The position numbers and the translations under genes were made by a program. 64,000 nucleotides of DNA, from assembly GCF_022539665.2 (NCBI RefSeq), contig NC_081336.1, positions 7,788,778-7,852,777 of the forward strand. Reading direction: 5' to 3'. The notes beneath the pieces are model-generated. The model was not told the DNA's origin. It was given only the letters and a program-made list of their open reading frames with translations, and made no database searches. Positions 9,800-21,883 of the stretch are shown piece after piece. Positions within the stretch are counted from its first letter, which is position 1. Every line of letters begins with the position of its first letter. This DNA is from Daphnia carinata (taxonomy: Eukaryota > Arthropoda > Branchiopoda > Diplostraca > Daphniidae).

Positions 9800-11360
9800 C
9801 AATTTTTAAACGTTTGCCTATCAATATATATTCAATAACGATCAGTGCAATACTTCTTTACCTCTTCTTTTGGTTAACTACTGGTATTAACTGTATTCAG
9901 CTAATGGTTTGACAGACATAGTGCTTGCTTGGATGGTAAGTTGACGGGCAGCGAAGAAACTAATCATTAAGCGACTACCTATTTTCTAATACCTATGCAA
10001 ATAACACAATAAATGGCATTTTAATTAGTTATAATCATGGGTTTCCAGGCACAAAAAAAGAGACAGACTTATTGGCTGAGACGGTTCAAAACGTTCCAAC
10101 TTCTTTCAGGACCCCTGCATCAGAATGACAGACTGAGGATGAGTTCGGAAGTCGCGAATTGAGATAGCCAATTTCGGTAATATACTTGATCTCTTTCATA
10201 CTAGGCCTGTAATCTAAATTTGCTGTACAATATACAACAAAAAACAAAGCAGTAAAATAATTCTGTATAAAAAATTTACAAAATTGCATTTTGTTACACC
10301 TATTTGGCTTTGTAAAGTGATACTAACTTACAACATAGTCCTGTGAAGTTGGTCACCGGGCATGACAAGCAATACATCTTCGTTATAAGCTGAAGCAGTC
10401 TGATTCAAGAATGCTTAGGTTGTCCAAACACACTGCATAGTGACTGATGGAACAGCAGAAAATCAGCATGTAGATTAACTGATTTTCCAGAAATAAGTAC
10501 TTTTGACGTTTGAAATTCTGACCAACTGTTTTTGCTGTTCACATTTTTCAAAATGTTGAGCACATACTTAAGGCCACCATAGGACAGAATTTTTTCCAGT
10601 TTTGCAAACATACCATCACAGCAACTATGAGGACCAGGAGAGGTTAAAAGTTTTCTTTCTTTAAAAATCTATTCATTTCATAACATACCGTGATAAGCTC
10701 TTCTTTTGTAAAGGGCAGCCCTCTCTAAGTACTTGCATAAGTAATGCTTCAATACTTGGAACAGCTGAAACAAGTGGTTGTGACAAAAAAAGTATCAGCA
10801 CCATTGGCAAGAATGTAAACATGAAGACTTGTTATGGACAATATCTAGAATTGGTACAAATGACAGATGGGGTGAAACTACAATATGACGAACTAAAATG
10901 AACCTTCCTCACTGATGTGTCAATCTATAAAAGGATTTAAATCTTTATGAATTAGACATGCAGGGTACTGTATAAAATTATAGTAAAGATGGTACCAAAT
11001 GCTGAGTTACTAGAAATTTTGCCCAGAAAATCTCCAACTGACATGTGAAACATAAGTCAGCTGTTCTGCATTTGCAAATCCAGTGTTCAAGTAACCATAT
11101 TATCCAATCCATGTCTGCCATGTCTTGGTGTCACATAGAAAATCGTAAGTATTGTTTTAAAAAAAGAGTATATTTTTTTCGATAGTGATGTATACTCACA
11201 GATGTATCATTTTTCAATCCAAAGAAGTCTTATTTTTTTCTGAAGCCAAACTTTTTTGTAAGGAAATGAAGATTTTCTACTGGCATTACCCATTTTCACT
11301 GAAGGAAATCCTTGCAGACACACCATATTAGAAACAGCGCGACGCAGCAGAAATATTAGG
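9800..11360. other. Intergenic, nothing recognised
   Basis: The DNA is AT-rich with scattered short open frames on both strands. None has a domain motif, codon periodicity visible by eye or consistent splice signals. No repeat structure was noticed apart from the element that begins at 11365. Confidence 0.5.
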
Positions 11361-11364
11361 ATAA

Positions 11365-11825
11365 TGTATGTAGAGAATTAACTAGAAATCTGACCGTTAG
11401 ATGGCGATAGCAATAAAACAGAAAAAAGGCTTGTATATTTTTTTTTTTGGGTAAAACGGATTGCCATAATCAAGCACTTCTTTGTCAATGTTGTCAGTTA
11501 TGGCAATCCGTTTTACCCATAAAAAAAATAAAAATATCGGCATTTTTTGCTGTTTTACTGCTATCACCACCTACCGGTTACCAGTTAATGCTCTACAGAC
11601 ACTCACCGAATATTTGTCCTGCATCAGCGCTAGCTGTAGCGTACTGGCGCGCTAGCATTGAGTCAAGTATTCAGTTTATTTCAAAAACGATTAACTTAAT
11701 GAAAAAAGTAGCTATTTTCCGGAATTAACATCCATTTTTTTAGTATATCTGTGATATCCAACCAATTCCCACGGGTGTCAGTTTTTGCAGAAAAAAATTT
11801 TAAGCCCGACCGAGAAAAGTTATGT
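11365..11825. mobile_element. MITE-like foldback, copy 2 (A inverted, A, B inverted)
   Basis: A perfect inverted repeat GGGTAAAACGGATTGCCATA (11449-11468) faces its complement at 11499-11518 across a 30-nt loop. The similarity continues outward on both sides (TAGAGAATTAACTAG... on the left, its diverged complement GTTAATGCTCTACAG on the right), so module A is present twice, head to head. Module B follows in the opposite orientation to copy 1 and ends in TTTTAAGCCCGACCGAG near 11815. From here to about 12,600 nothing else was recognised. Confidence 0.7.
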
Positions 11826-12640
11826 AAACAATAATTTTTTTAAAAATTTTTATTGACGACTTTCTCTATCTCTCACTCTCAGTTCTGTCAATTTCTACGG
11901 CTGGTGGCCAATTAACGGTGCCTAGTAAAAGTTTTTCACTGGGGAAATGATGACTGCTGCCTGTAAAAATCGGTAGTCCTCGTTTTCCATGATATAATGA
12001 GGTGGTTGTTATCAACTTAACCCGTAAAACTTTTCTTTCTCTTCTTTTTCTGTACAGGTGTGACTTCCGTTAAACGTTCTTTTAAATTTGCTTCGAAAAT
12101 CCATTAAAGGTTTATTATATTTTAATTCCTTAATTGTAAATTGCTTCAAAATTCTCGTCCAAATGCCGTCACTTTTTACCTTATAATATTTTTAAAATTT
12201 AAGTATGCATCTACAGAATGCAATCAGCAACATTTTGCAGTGGATAGCAAATTAAGAAACAAAACAAAGGGTTTTTTACATTACCTCATAAGTGTGGCAA
12301 TTTTCGTCTCGAATCTTCATTTTCGTGAGGTAGAATGACGTCCATTCCACTCCTAGGAGTTGTGTAGATGCATACCTAGTCTTCTCTTTCCAGGAAAAAG
12401 GTAGCCAACGACTAAAAACGATCTCGTTTGATCGCCTAGAAGTGGACATCTCTGAAAAGAACGACGTAATGATGATCAATCACTCGGTTGCCACTAACCT
12501 AAAATACACAGATGTGTGATGCTGATGTGCAAGAGAACATGAAGGTGATGTATTGTTTATAACTTTATCCCAACTATGTATGCAGCAATAAAGAATCTTT
12601 CTTCTTCATGTTGAGGAGAATTTTTTTCATAACGCTTGCG

Positions 12641-13253
12641 TTAGTCGTTTTTAATTGAAACTAAGCCGAGCGCTCTTGCCCCGAAACGAGCGACCATCAA
12701 CAAACTATAAGACAGGTATTTGTAAGTTAGATCAATAATAATTCGAAGAAGTACAAACACAAACAAGTCTTTTCTGTTTACCTTACTGCTGCTATAAGAC
12801 CAGCAGGCATCATCTTGCCACTATCCAAGAATCGCTTCCCCATGAAACCTCCCAATGCAATGCTGGTGCCAAGCGCTGTGTAGTAGTTGTTTGGATTGTT
12901 TGAGGTTTGGTAGGCTCCTAAGCCAATAAGAGAACCAAAGAGGAGACCCATCCCCAGAGATGGAATACTTCCTGAAAGCATGAATAATATTGCTGTAATC
13001 AACTTTGCAAATTGTAAACGAAAAGTAATTCTGACCATGAAATATAATAATAACTAGTAATTCATTCTTAGTACTCTATGGCATACATGTTGCAGAACAG
13101 AAAGTTCTATTTCAGTGGAGAAATCGTTTCACCGACAGACAGAAATTTAAAAAATACAATTGTAGAATAAATACCGGCTTTAACGTATCCAATAATTCCT
13201 CCTGTGGCAACGAGGGCTGCATAGCCATAAGTTAAGAAATCTGTGCTAGGCAT
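12641..13253 (-). CDS. TMEM14: Transmembrane protein 14 family (TMEM14)
   Basis: Exons 13175-13253, 12782-12971 and 12641-12704 join in phase to give a 110-residue protein, close to the usual length of about 110. It begins MPSTDFLTYGYAALVATGG, has the family's glycine-rich helices (IPSLGMGLLFGSLIGLGAY) and the conserved GKMMPAGLIAAV segment, and ends in LLMVARFGARALG. The family has about four short hydrophobic helices and sits in the mitochondrial inner membrane. The vertebrate TMEM14C member is needed for porphyrin import in haem synthesis. The ATG at 13253 is the first in frame and matches the family N-terminus. The A, B and C paralogues cannot be told apart here. Confidence 0.92.
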
Positions 13254-14770
13254 GCCAAAAATATCCGTCTACTTCCTAGTAGATTATGAAATGAAATGAA
13301 CAAGTGGTCGGGCAACTTTCGCCTTCGTCTAAACGTTGGCTATGTCGTGTCATTTTTGTAAACAAATGTGGATATCGATTTCCCAAGTATCGAATAAATA
13401 GCCGATTGCTATATCGTGATCAGTTTACTTTATATACTTACCTTCAGCTAAATTACAACTTGAGGAAATATTTAAGATTCTGTTTCAAGACATTAATTTA
13501 ATTGTTGCGGGCCCCATCTGCAAAGCTATATATGTATCTTTGTATACGTGACTCCGATCACAAAGGCAGTTGGTTTAAGGAAAGCTGCCAAAATCTAATT
13601 GCTCACGCACTACCCTGTGCAAACCGTCTCACAAACACATATGAATGTCATTAGTTGGAGAAGCTACCGAAGCTACGACAGGAAGGATCCTACTCTGTAA
13701 TTGTCCAAAAGCAGTCAAAGAATCTCTGCGTGACAGAATGGAGAACATTCAGATAAAATTCTAAGCCAATCATAGCTTGAAACCAGCCATCTAATAGCCA
13801 AAACGGTAAGACGTGTTATTGTAACGTTGGCTTTTATCCAACAGCCAATAATTTCTCAATTGGCATTCACGTTTTTTTTTGCGTTTCATTTCGCTTCTCC
13901 AGAAACGCACTTGTGGTTAATTGTACTTTTAATTATTACCTCAGGTTAATTTTCTTTTTCTGAATTCTCTTAGACACAGCTTTGAATCGTGTTCCGTTTT
14001 TCAATACACCAAACTTGCCTGCATGGTGTGTCTGGCAATCTTGTTGACCCTTGAACGCTACACATCCTTCTCTAAACAGTTTATATCTCAGTATCTCAGC
14101 TCAAGTGCTTATTATGTTCAATGTTTTAGAGAGAAGGATGGTTGGTATACCACGTATAGGGTAACATCTGCCGAAAAGATCACATAAAATGAGGCACTTC
14201 GCAAGACTCTCCGAGAACCATTTATTCTATTATAGATATGTAAAAATCTGATTCCTAAAGATACAAACTCAATGATCAATGACTGCCCTAAGCTCTAAAA
14301 ATTGAAGTGCAAGACAGCAGAGTGATGTTGCAATCTCTTCTAGACGCTCGAAGTGGTAAGTCAAAAATACTACATCAATATGAAAGAAAAGACTCGAGCC
14401 ATGCATGACAAAAAAAGGGGAAATAAAGATCGATTGCAGGTCCATCGATCACTACAAACAAAACTATCACAGTTAAAATGTCGACACAATAAAATGATTG
14501 TATAAACTGGACATGAGACTACAGCTAAAAAATCATTAGATTGATCCTTGAGGATTTAATATCTTCTTTAAGCATTTCTTTTTGTTTCCATGAGCCCACA
14601 TCATTACGCGTTTCCCAAAATAAAAATAGTTTACGCCATATACCGAGTAAGAGAATGCGGATGGTTGATATGCGAACCTATAACCTAAACGGGAAAAATA
14701 GAAATTCTTCCGGCATGTGTGTCAAAAAAAGAGTCTCCTTTAACCTTGTACGTAGAAAAGCTGTCACATT
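13254..14770. other. Intergenic, one small hairpin only
   Basis: No gene is recognised. A CATCCTTCTCTAAA stretch at 14063 and an almost exact reverse complement at 14124-14140 could form a small hairpin. The region contains the 5' flank of TMEM14 and the 3' flank of the F-box gene. Confidence 0.4.
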
Positions 14771-17700
14771 TCAGAGAGAAAAAAATTTGAGGAAAGCTTG
14801 AGGCGGGATGGGCACATAAAATGTTTCCGGGTTGCAGCTGGGTTCGTCTGACTTGTTATCTGTCGGCTGATGATCGACTATGCAAGGATGTCCGTACGTT
14901 TTCCAAAATAGGCAACGGCAGTTGCGACACAGATGGAGAATTTCGGCATAGTCTTCACGCAGTCCAAATAGCCTAAAGAATAATTTTAGAATACATAATT
15001 TTTTTTTAAAGGTTACTTCAGCTTCCTTCCACAAAACAGATGTTCACCTGCGCGCACGATGGAAGACATCCTCCCAGTCTGTTTCCAGAGTAGTCTGATT
15101 ATTAGAAGTGCCATCATCCATCTCGTTATTTTTCCTCCTAGGCGGAAGCTGACTCATTCGGGGCGTACTCTGGGGGCTGTTGGGTTCATTATCAAGCATT
15201 CCTCGTTGATCGAAATGGTTCCTGACGTCCTGGAAGCTTAACAATCGATCATGATTGGCATTGCCGACTGATTGCAGATGGTTTGACTCTTGTTTCTCCT
15301 TTTGCAGACCTAATAGAGTTTCACGGTAGCGTTTCAAATGCTCGTGGAAAGCACTGGAAACACGACCGCGCGTGTCTGTCGATGAAGCATTATCCAGTAA
15401 CTGGGGGAGAGAAAATCACATGCTTCAATATTTAGGATCTAAAAATAGTAACAAGTCTACTGTAAAGTTACCTCTTCCGGTTTAGAAGATTCTGAATCAT
15501 GACTACGGACGGGACTGCGCCTCGTGTTGAGATATGGATGAGGCGTTCGACTACTACGATTATTCTTGTTCAATGTCATGTTCACGGGAGGTTTCTCTCG
15601 GTCTTTTTGTATTTCGCTCAGTGCAAAGCTGATTTGTACTGGCGAGAAGTGAAAGCGACAAAGACGCTTCCACAAACGTTGCTCGGCGCTAAGTTTCTGG
15701 GCTACTCCGCACGCCTCCGCAGCTGACAACAAGTCCCTATGATCAGCCAAGCGAAATAGGATTTCTCTGACACACTCTTCAGGCAAATCCTCAAATTTAG
15801 GTTTGTCTTCTCCTCCATTATTGCCAGGAGCCGACTGTAATTAATTAATGTAAACCAAACGAGAAGGTTATTAAATGCACAATCGCAAGGTTCTGCCAAA
15901 ACAACTTTCTCTGTCAGCAGCAGTTGTCATTTGAGCGAAAGTAAGGTAGATTGTTTAAGAAAAATATGTATACCTCAGCATGGCGAATGCTTGAAGCGAT
16001 GGCTCCTATACGATCGATAGTACGGACGTGTTTACCCCACAATTGCGAAGAGCCTAACGGTGTACCCCACCACGAATCCCCGCGCACAATTGTACGCAAA
16101 TCGGTTAGTAATTTGACTAGAACATGCACGTTCTGCTGGCTTCCTTGGGCTATAGAACAGAAAAGAACGGTAGAATAATTTGATCAGCACCTAATAATTT
16201 TAGACTTTCACGTCATTAGAGATTTATGTAGGGACCGATTATACCTTGGACTGCGATCTCCTCCAGGACATTGAGAACAGATTTTTGAGCACAGCCGGAC
16301 AGGTTGGTAATTCTGTGCTGAGAAAGCAACAATTCCAGCAGCTTAGCCGTGTAGGGAAATCTTCTGTGATCGTGGACTGCGGATCGGAAATCCAAACGAC
16401 GCAGAGCGTCGCTCAACCCGTTGAATCCAGCCACCTAAAATGTCATCAGAACCATCAGCTCTCGTGACTCTTTCTCGGCGTGCAGATCATATCAATAATG
16501 ACCCCCCAACAGAAAGGAAAAAAAAAAAAAACACGTACCTCTTTTGTGCATTTCAATGTGATCTGACAGTGCGGCGGGACGCTACCTGATGAATAAACAA
16601 AAACAACGTGCGAGTTTTCAATGCAATTTCGTATGAGCCATATTTGTACTGCTGAGTCACATCGAAAGTTCACCTTTTGTCTTATCGAGTCCTTCCTGAC
16701 CGTTATCCAGTGCGCAGTTTTCTTTATCGTCATCTGCTGGCCTGGATTTGACGATTAAAAAAAATACACAATGTACATTCAATTTTTTTTCACGTGATCT
16801 GACGTAATTACTCGATAAATTGGTTGGCGTGATACGCTATAGAAAATGACTGGAGTTGACCACACGACATTGTTCGTTCATTTCCCTCTAGTTTTTGAAG
16901 GACACGCATAGGCAGTCAACCGATCATCGTAACCATTCTCACGGGCGAAGAAAGGCATAAAACTTTCCCCTCGTGAGTATATCTGTACCCCCAATTTAAT
17001 ACAAGTTTCGCTCGAAATATTTATTTATTTTTCGCCATTTCGGATGGCTTGTTGTTGTGCCCTCAATTCCACAATTTCGATCATAACAGACGATGCTTGA
17101 TGCTAGGAAAAAAAAAAAAAGAAAATGGTGAAAACATAACGGCAACGTTTCCCAGGACGCTCTATTGATTTTCCCTACACCAGAGGAAAACACTACGACC
17201 TAGCGTACAGCTCGAGCTTGTCCAGTGTAGTATCTTATTCCAATCGCAAAAGAAACCATTAAAGTCCGATTATTGATTATCAATCAACTCGGCGTGAAAC
17301 TATTCCTCGATACGGCGTAATAGCGTTTTGGCTCACGGTCGTGTGTATAAACAAGCCGTTAACCCCATCGACTAGTTGGAAGACGTAATGAAACTGGCCA
17401 AGAGCCAAAGAATTTTATCACAAACTGTTGTAAGTTCGTCACAAACCCCGAATGAAGAAATCGAAAATACAAGAGAAAATTCACGAAGGAACGCAAGGCT
17501 TAGAAAACGTTCACATCCGGTTATTTTTGTCATGCAGACAAAAACAAAAGAAAAATCGACGACCCTGAAAGTGCATAAGACGTAGTTCACTTTTTGGCTT
17601 TGCTTTTTTTTGCATGAAGTCGTGATCATTGCATCACGAACTAGAGAGGTTCGCCATTGGCCTTGATGTCATTGGCTGGACAGGTAAAACACGCAAACAC

Positions 17701-17908
17701 CAATGTAGCGAGTAAACGTCATAGCAACAGCAAGTACAATAACAAAGAAAAGAACATAAATGTAAAATTAGACTAACCTGTGGAAAACACCATTCTCAGA
17801 ATTTAATCTTTTTCGATTAGTTTCCAATACTTTCAGCTTTTCCCAGCCATCTTCGGTTTTGATCCACGATTCACCAGGTGAACGCCAGTCTTTTGCATAG
17901 AAAGGCAT
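14771..17908 (-). CDS. FBXO32: F-box protein of the FBXO25/FBXO32 (atrogin-1) family
   Basis: Eight exons join in phase: 17778-17908, 16674-16741, 16539-16585, 16245-16434, 15974-16149, 15472-15834, 15048-15400 and 14771-14972. They give 509 residues. Evidence for the family: the N-terminus MPFYAKDWRSPGESWIKTED, the ALRRLDFRSAV...LLELLLSQH block, the F-box near residues 214-262 (LPEECVREILFRLADHRDLL, then WKRLCRFHF), and the C-terminal HLCRNCRCLFWKTYGHPC motif. Such proteins are substrate adaptors of SCF E3 ubiquitin ligases; vertebrate atrogin-1 drives muscle protein loss. The vertebrate proteins have about 355-367 residues. The surplus is mostly a polar linker of about 150 residues between F-box and C-terminal block. 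Vertebrate FBXO25 and FBXO32 are paralogues, so the symbol is approximate. Confidence 0.93.
17025..17102 (-). other. Candidate terminal exon inside F-box gene intron 1
   Basis: After an excellent acceptor (a long pyrimidine tract ending CCTAG), the minus strand reads HQASSVMIEIVELRAQQQ and AIRNGEK, then a TAA. The sequence is protein-like and suggests a helical end. It would need phase 0, whereas coding exon 1 of the F-box gene ends in phase 2; that junction would give a stop after seven codons. It could belong to another transcript. Confidence 0.25.
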
Positions 17909-18130
17909 TGTGCTTAACGTAGCACGAAAAATTCAACGTCAAAGAATTTTTGCAACTTGAATAGCAACAAAAATTACTTTTCTTTTGAAGTTTTTTCGGA
18001 GCAGCCAGGAGCACAACTGTGGTTCTCGAGCTCAGGTCTTTGTCTGACGCAGGAGCAAGTTGGTATCCCCGACTTTGCCTGTGTTGACTAACATCGCAGC
18101 GTGTGTAACGTGGCTTTGTTGTGAAGCGTG

Positions 18131-18138
18131 TGACGTCA
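18131..18138. promoter_or_regulatory. Full palindromic CRE (TGACGTCA)
   Basis: A perfect 8-bp CREB/ATF site lies about 220 bp upstream of the F-box gene start and about 1 kb upstream of MPHOSPH6. A CAGCTG E-box lies close by at about 18154. The position fits a promoter element of the F-box gene, but binding is inferred only. The rest of 17909-19141 shows no gene. Confidence 0.4.
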
Positions 18139-19141
18139 TGGCTAACTGCCAAACAGCTGATCGACCAACACATGAAAAAAACGTAAAATAACATATACAC
18201 AATCGGCAAAACCCTGGAAAATAGTGGGGCGAGGGTGAGTGCAACGTGATTTCCTATCTGTTCTGCTATAATGGCCAATATTACTTACTGCGTAATAGTC
18301 GGCATTTCGTCGTTGCTGAGGAATACAGGAGTACTGGGGTACAACGTTTTCTTCTAAAAAAAAAAAAGAACGAAAACAATTAGCAAAATAAGTAAATTTT
18401 TGAATACAAAATCAAGGTAAGTTGTGTAACTTCTCTCCCCTCCTTCCAAATGTTCACATTTATCTATTAAAAGTTTAAATTACTTGGACTTTTACTTTCT
18501 AGCTTTGCAATTTTTAGGAAAATCGATAGCAAGATCTGTTTTTCTTTTAAATGGACAATTGGCCCGTGGGAATGGTCCAAAGAAAAAACCAAATAACGAA
18601 AAAAGAAAGAAACGCATGCAGAAGGCCTTTGTTGAAATAGGAAAATTTTCGTCAAGCTGAAACTTGGTGACGCTTGAAATTGTAATGGTTGCTGCACTTT
18701 CTAGTTACAATTTGCTCAGATCATTCTGATATAACCTCAGATTACCGTTATTAAAAACTGAGTTCGATGTAGGGTTTATTAAAACTGAGCTGTTAAATTG
18801 CGACATAATCAACGTTGGGTTTTCTCGTGGGTAAGTGCAACTTGAAGTAGACTAAACTGCTGTCAGCACAGTGAACAGATTGCAGATTGCGCCATAGGCT
18901 ATGCCGCCATTGCGGCTTGGATAAACTAAAGTATTTTAGTACAGCCACATTTCAGTGGCATTAGCCATTGTTGCCTTTCTTTTAGTTGTCTGCCACACGT
19001 GTTATGTTTGGGAAACGTTGCCCCATTACTCCCATACTGCGTTCTTAAAGTTTTCATTGTATGCCAGTTTGAGGATTATCAAAATAAACAAATCAGCTTA
19101 TTTTTCGGCACTTCATCGTCCGTTCTGGGATTAGGTAAAAT

Positions 19142-19701
19142 ATGGGCCCTCAAAGGAAGAGATTGCTCCTGTCAAAAAATCTTCTTGAAATGAAGGTATA
19201 TAATTATTAATTAGCTTTATGGGCATGCACATCTCACCAAACTGTCTAATGTAGTTTATGAAAAGAACCAAAGAGAAAACAGAAAAAGAACTTGAAGATG
19301 AAGAAAGACAAGCAACTTTTGCCAATGAAATCACTTCAGCTATGTTGTCTCACGGGTAGGTCGCAATTGGTACACTTACATATTCACCAGATGCCACATA
19401 GTATTTATAACAATGTTTTTTATCAAGGAGTAAATTTCTGATGGAGTCTAGTTATGCTGCATGTGAAAAACTAACATTTGGGAGGATGAGCTTCAAAGGG
19501 GCCAATCCAGAAATTGAAAAGATAATGAGAAGGTTTATATCACCACAACCACCCAAAGAAGATTCTTTATTGCAGAATGAAAAATATGCTGATGTGACAG
19601 CTACTGAGGTTGCACAAACCCTTTCACTCACAAAGACAATTTCGAGGAAATTTTCTAAACAATCTCTCAAGAGAGGATTCAAAAGACCGGCTGAAGATTA
19701 A
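19142..19701 (+). CDS. MPHOSPH6: M-phase phosphoprotein 6, exosome cofactor
   Basis: Exons 19142-19195, 19255-19355 and 19431-19701 give 141 residues. The start KRLLLSKNLLEMK, the following FMKRT with an acidic/basic helix, and the block GRMSFKGANPEIEKIM match MPP6 of animals, which is about 160 residues long. MPP6 binds the nuclear RNA exosome and helps MTR4 act in 5.8S rRNA 3'-end processing. The C-terminal tail is basic (RKFSKQSLKRGFKRPAED), as in the family. Exon 3 was placed at TATCAAGGAG|TAAATTT because it keeps phase. The gene ends 187 bp from the convergent OSER1 stop. Confidence 0.92.
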
Positions 19702-19706
19702 TGAGA

Positions 19707-19712
19707 AATAAA
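19707..19712 (+). terminator. Poly(A) signal of MPHOSPH6
   Basis: AATAAA starts only 6 nt after the stop codon of MPHOSPH6, which implies a very short 3' UTR. No other canonical signal lies before the convergent OSER1 gene. Confidence 0.6.
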
Positions 19713-19888
19713 TGTAAAGAAAAATGTTGATACATGTATTTCAATTTTGAATGAAATCATTTTCATAAAATATTCTGCAAATGAACAATTTTCACAAATG
19801 GATGAGAAACAGCCAGAACCATTTTACCCTGCAATAACATACATGACGAGTAGCTTCACACTTGCATCCATATAGTTTAGACACAAAA

Positions 19889-20517
19889 CTATGTATACAT
19901 CATCTCAGCCATTTGTGACATCTTTCTGGGGATGTAAACGATGCATTCAAAATAGGCTGCCAATTCTTCTATGGTTGTGTCATCTTCATGAGGGCATGGG
20001 TGTAGTGCTTGCTGAGAACACGATGACTGAACTACAGGCGAGTTTTGATTCCTGGTGTCACTTTCTCTGAAGGCATCATCAGATGCAATGAAGGCCCCTT
20101 GATCTTTGAACTTTATGAAGTTAAGCTTGGGTTTCCTTAGGTACTTTGACTTCTTCACAATTTGCAATCGGGCTTTCCTCAACAAAGGTTTGGTACTCGA
20201 GTGTCGTGATTTTAAAGAACTTGTTTTGTACACAGAGGTTATTGTCTTAAAAACAGGGGATGATGTTACACGGCTTTGGGGCGGCGTTACCAAGCACCGA
20301 TTCCATATTTCGCACAACTCCTCAGCAGATTCTTGCCTGCAAATAATGCACAATGGTTTGGTAATATACAAGGCCATTCAAAGGCAGTTTTTATTGTAAC
20401 CTACTTCGACAGAGATTCGGCAGGAATAGTTTCTGTTTCGTTTGGTAGGTGTAACCTTCTCAGCTCTTCTTCAACAACGTCTTCAGAGTTTGGGTTTGGA
20501 AGCTTAGTATCAGACAT
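19889..20517 (-). CDS. OSER1: Oxidative stress-responsive serine-rich protein 1 family
   Basis: Exons 20405-20517 and 19889-20336 give 186 residues. The protein starts MSDTKLPNPNSEDVVEEEL, is rich in Ser, Thr and Lys in the middle, and ends with EELAAYFECIVYIPRKMS then QMAEMMYT. That ending (an IP+KMS..AEMMYT block) is the hallmark of OSER1 (DUF776), a peroxide-induced nuclear protein of uncertain biochemical role. Human OSER1 is about 290 residues, so this is a short version. The donor TCGAA|GTAGGT is the only one that avoids an immediate stop. The gene diverges from ARFRP1, with 314 bp between the start codons. Confidence 0.75.
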
Positions 20518-20831
20518 GTTTACAAATTAATCGACCACAAAAAAGATATTGCAATATTCGTCGGCCATGACGCATCTAGAATTTCTGTCCAAAGTCAACC
20601 GTTGCAACGTCAAAAGTAATGTGATCGACAAAAAGGCAGAGCCACTTTACACCTAAATAAAAATTATTTTTAATTCTATATTTTTATAAGAGTATAAATT
20701 AGTAAGCTACATAGATTTTATTTTTTTTGCTAAAGAATAGGTATTACTTTGGCAACGTCTTGTTGCAACTGCTAGGACTCCGGATGTCCTACTGTCAAAA
20801 TAAACAACGTGTAAAATTTCAAATTGTCAAA
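20518..20831. promoter_or_regulatory. Short divergent promoter OSER1/ARFRP1
   Basis: Only 314 bp separate the two start codons, which point away from each other, so both transcripts must start in or next to this interval. No TATA box is obvious. The sequence is AT-rich with an ATGACGCATC stretch near 20567 that resembles an ATF half site. Confidence 0.6.
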
Positions 20832-21728
20832 ATGTATCATCTTTTATCAGGCTTTTACAAGTATTTATTTCAGTTAGATGAATATTACGTTCTAATTTTG
20901 GGCCTTGATAACGCTGGAAAATCGGTAATATAAGTTTTCTAAATAGAGCATTATGCCAATTAACCCCTAGAATTTTTATAGACATATCTGGAGGCGGCAA
21001 AGACTCACTTCACGAAAAATTACAAAGCACTGAATCCAAACAAAATTACCTCAACAGTGGGGTTAAACATAGGAGTCATTGAAACCGATGGGTGCAGTTT
21101 GAATTTCTGGGATTTGGGTGGCCAAGAAGAATTGCAGTCCCTCTGGGACAAGGTAGTATCTTAACAATGGGCTTTTTAAAACTATTTGCCTAACTTTATT
21201 TAACTCTATATAGTATTATGCTGAGTCACATGCAGTAATCTATGTGGTAACTTAAATATACTTACCTGTAGTCGTATCAAGCTAAAATAAATATTGATTT
21301 AGGTTGATGCATTTGCCCGTGATAGAATTGAAGAATCCAAGGCTGTGTTTGGTAACTTCAATCAAATTTTCATCACATGCAACATGTACTTACTGCGATA
21401 TTTTCACAGATAAGATGATTGCAAGTGAACTGCTGAAAGGTATTCCTCTACTTGTACTTGCAAACAAACAAGATCTTCAAGATAGTATGGGTGTCCGTGA
21501 AGTGAAGCCCATATTTAACCAAAATGCCCACCTTATAGGTCAAAGAGATTGCATGGTAATGCCTGTCTCTGCATTGAATGGGTAAGGATATTCCAAATAG
21601 TTGTTAATCAACTACTTCATCTTCTGACTTCTTTCAGGGACGGTGTGGATGAAGGAATCAAATGGCTTGTCCAGTGTGTAAAACGTAATAATGTAGTCAG
21701 ACCGCCTAGGAATCAGAGTGATAATTAA
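20832..21728 (+). CDS. ARFRP1: ADP-ribosylation factor-related protein 1
   Basis: Exons 20832-20924, 20982-21152, 21214-21246, 21303-21351, 21410-21581 and 21638-21728 give 202 residues, against 201 in human. It starts MYHLLSGFYKYLFQLDEYYV. The P-loop GLDNAGKST (residues 24-32), the WDLGGQEELQSLWDK switch II and the NKQD guanine-binding motif are intact. Like other ARFRP1 proteins it has no glycine at position 2, so no myristoylation is expected. This small GTPase recruits golgin/Arl1 machinery at the trans-Golgi. The gene is convergent with FANCD2, with 155 bp between the two stop codons. Confidence 0.95.
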
Positions 21729-21762
21729 TAAGCTGCCATGCAAGAAACATTGATTACATATT

Positions 21763-21768
21763 TTTATT
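21763..21768 (-). terminator. Poly(A) signal on the FANCD2 strand
   Basis: AATAAA on the minus strand lies 116 nt beyond the FANCD2 stop and only 35 nt beyond the ARFRP1 stop on the other strand. If it is used, the 3' ends of the two mRNAs overlap. Confidence 0.5.
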
Positions 21769-21883
21769 TAAATGAAAAATTCCGAAAATTCCTGTGTAAA
21801 GAAGAATATAAAGAAACTTCTGAATTCATAAAAATACTGAAAAAAAAGAACCTGAAAACCTGCATTATGCAAATCACGGCAGG

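Noticed and set aside
17376-17585. 69-codon plus-strand frame rich in charged residues, opposite the F-box gene intron
   Set aside because: It looks coding-like, but has no domain, no supported partner exons, and lies within an intron of a well-supported gene on the other strand.
18032-18278. Overlapping minus frames upstream of the F-box gene
   Set aside because: They precede the start that matches the family N-terminus (MPFYAKDWRSPGE) and have no homology; they are most likely 5' UTR or promoter.
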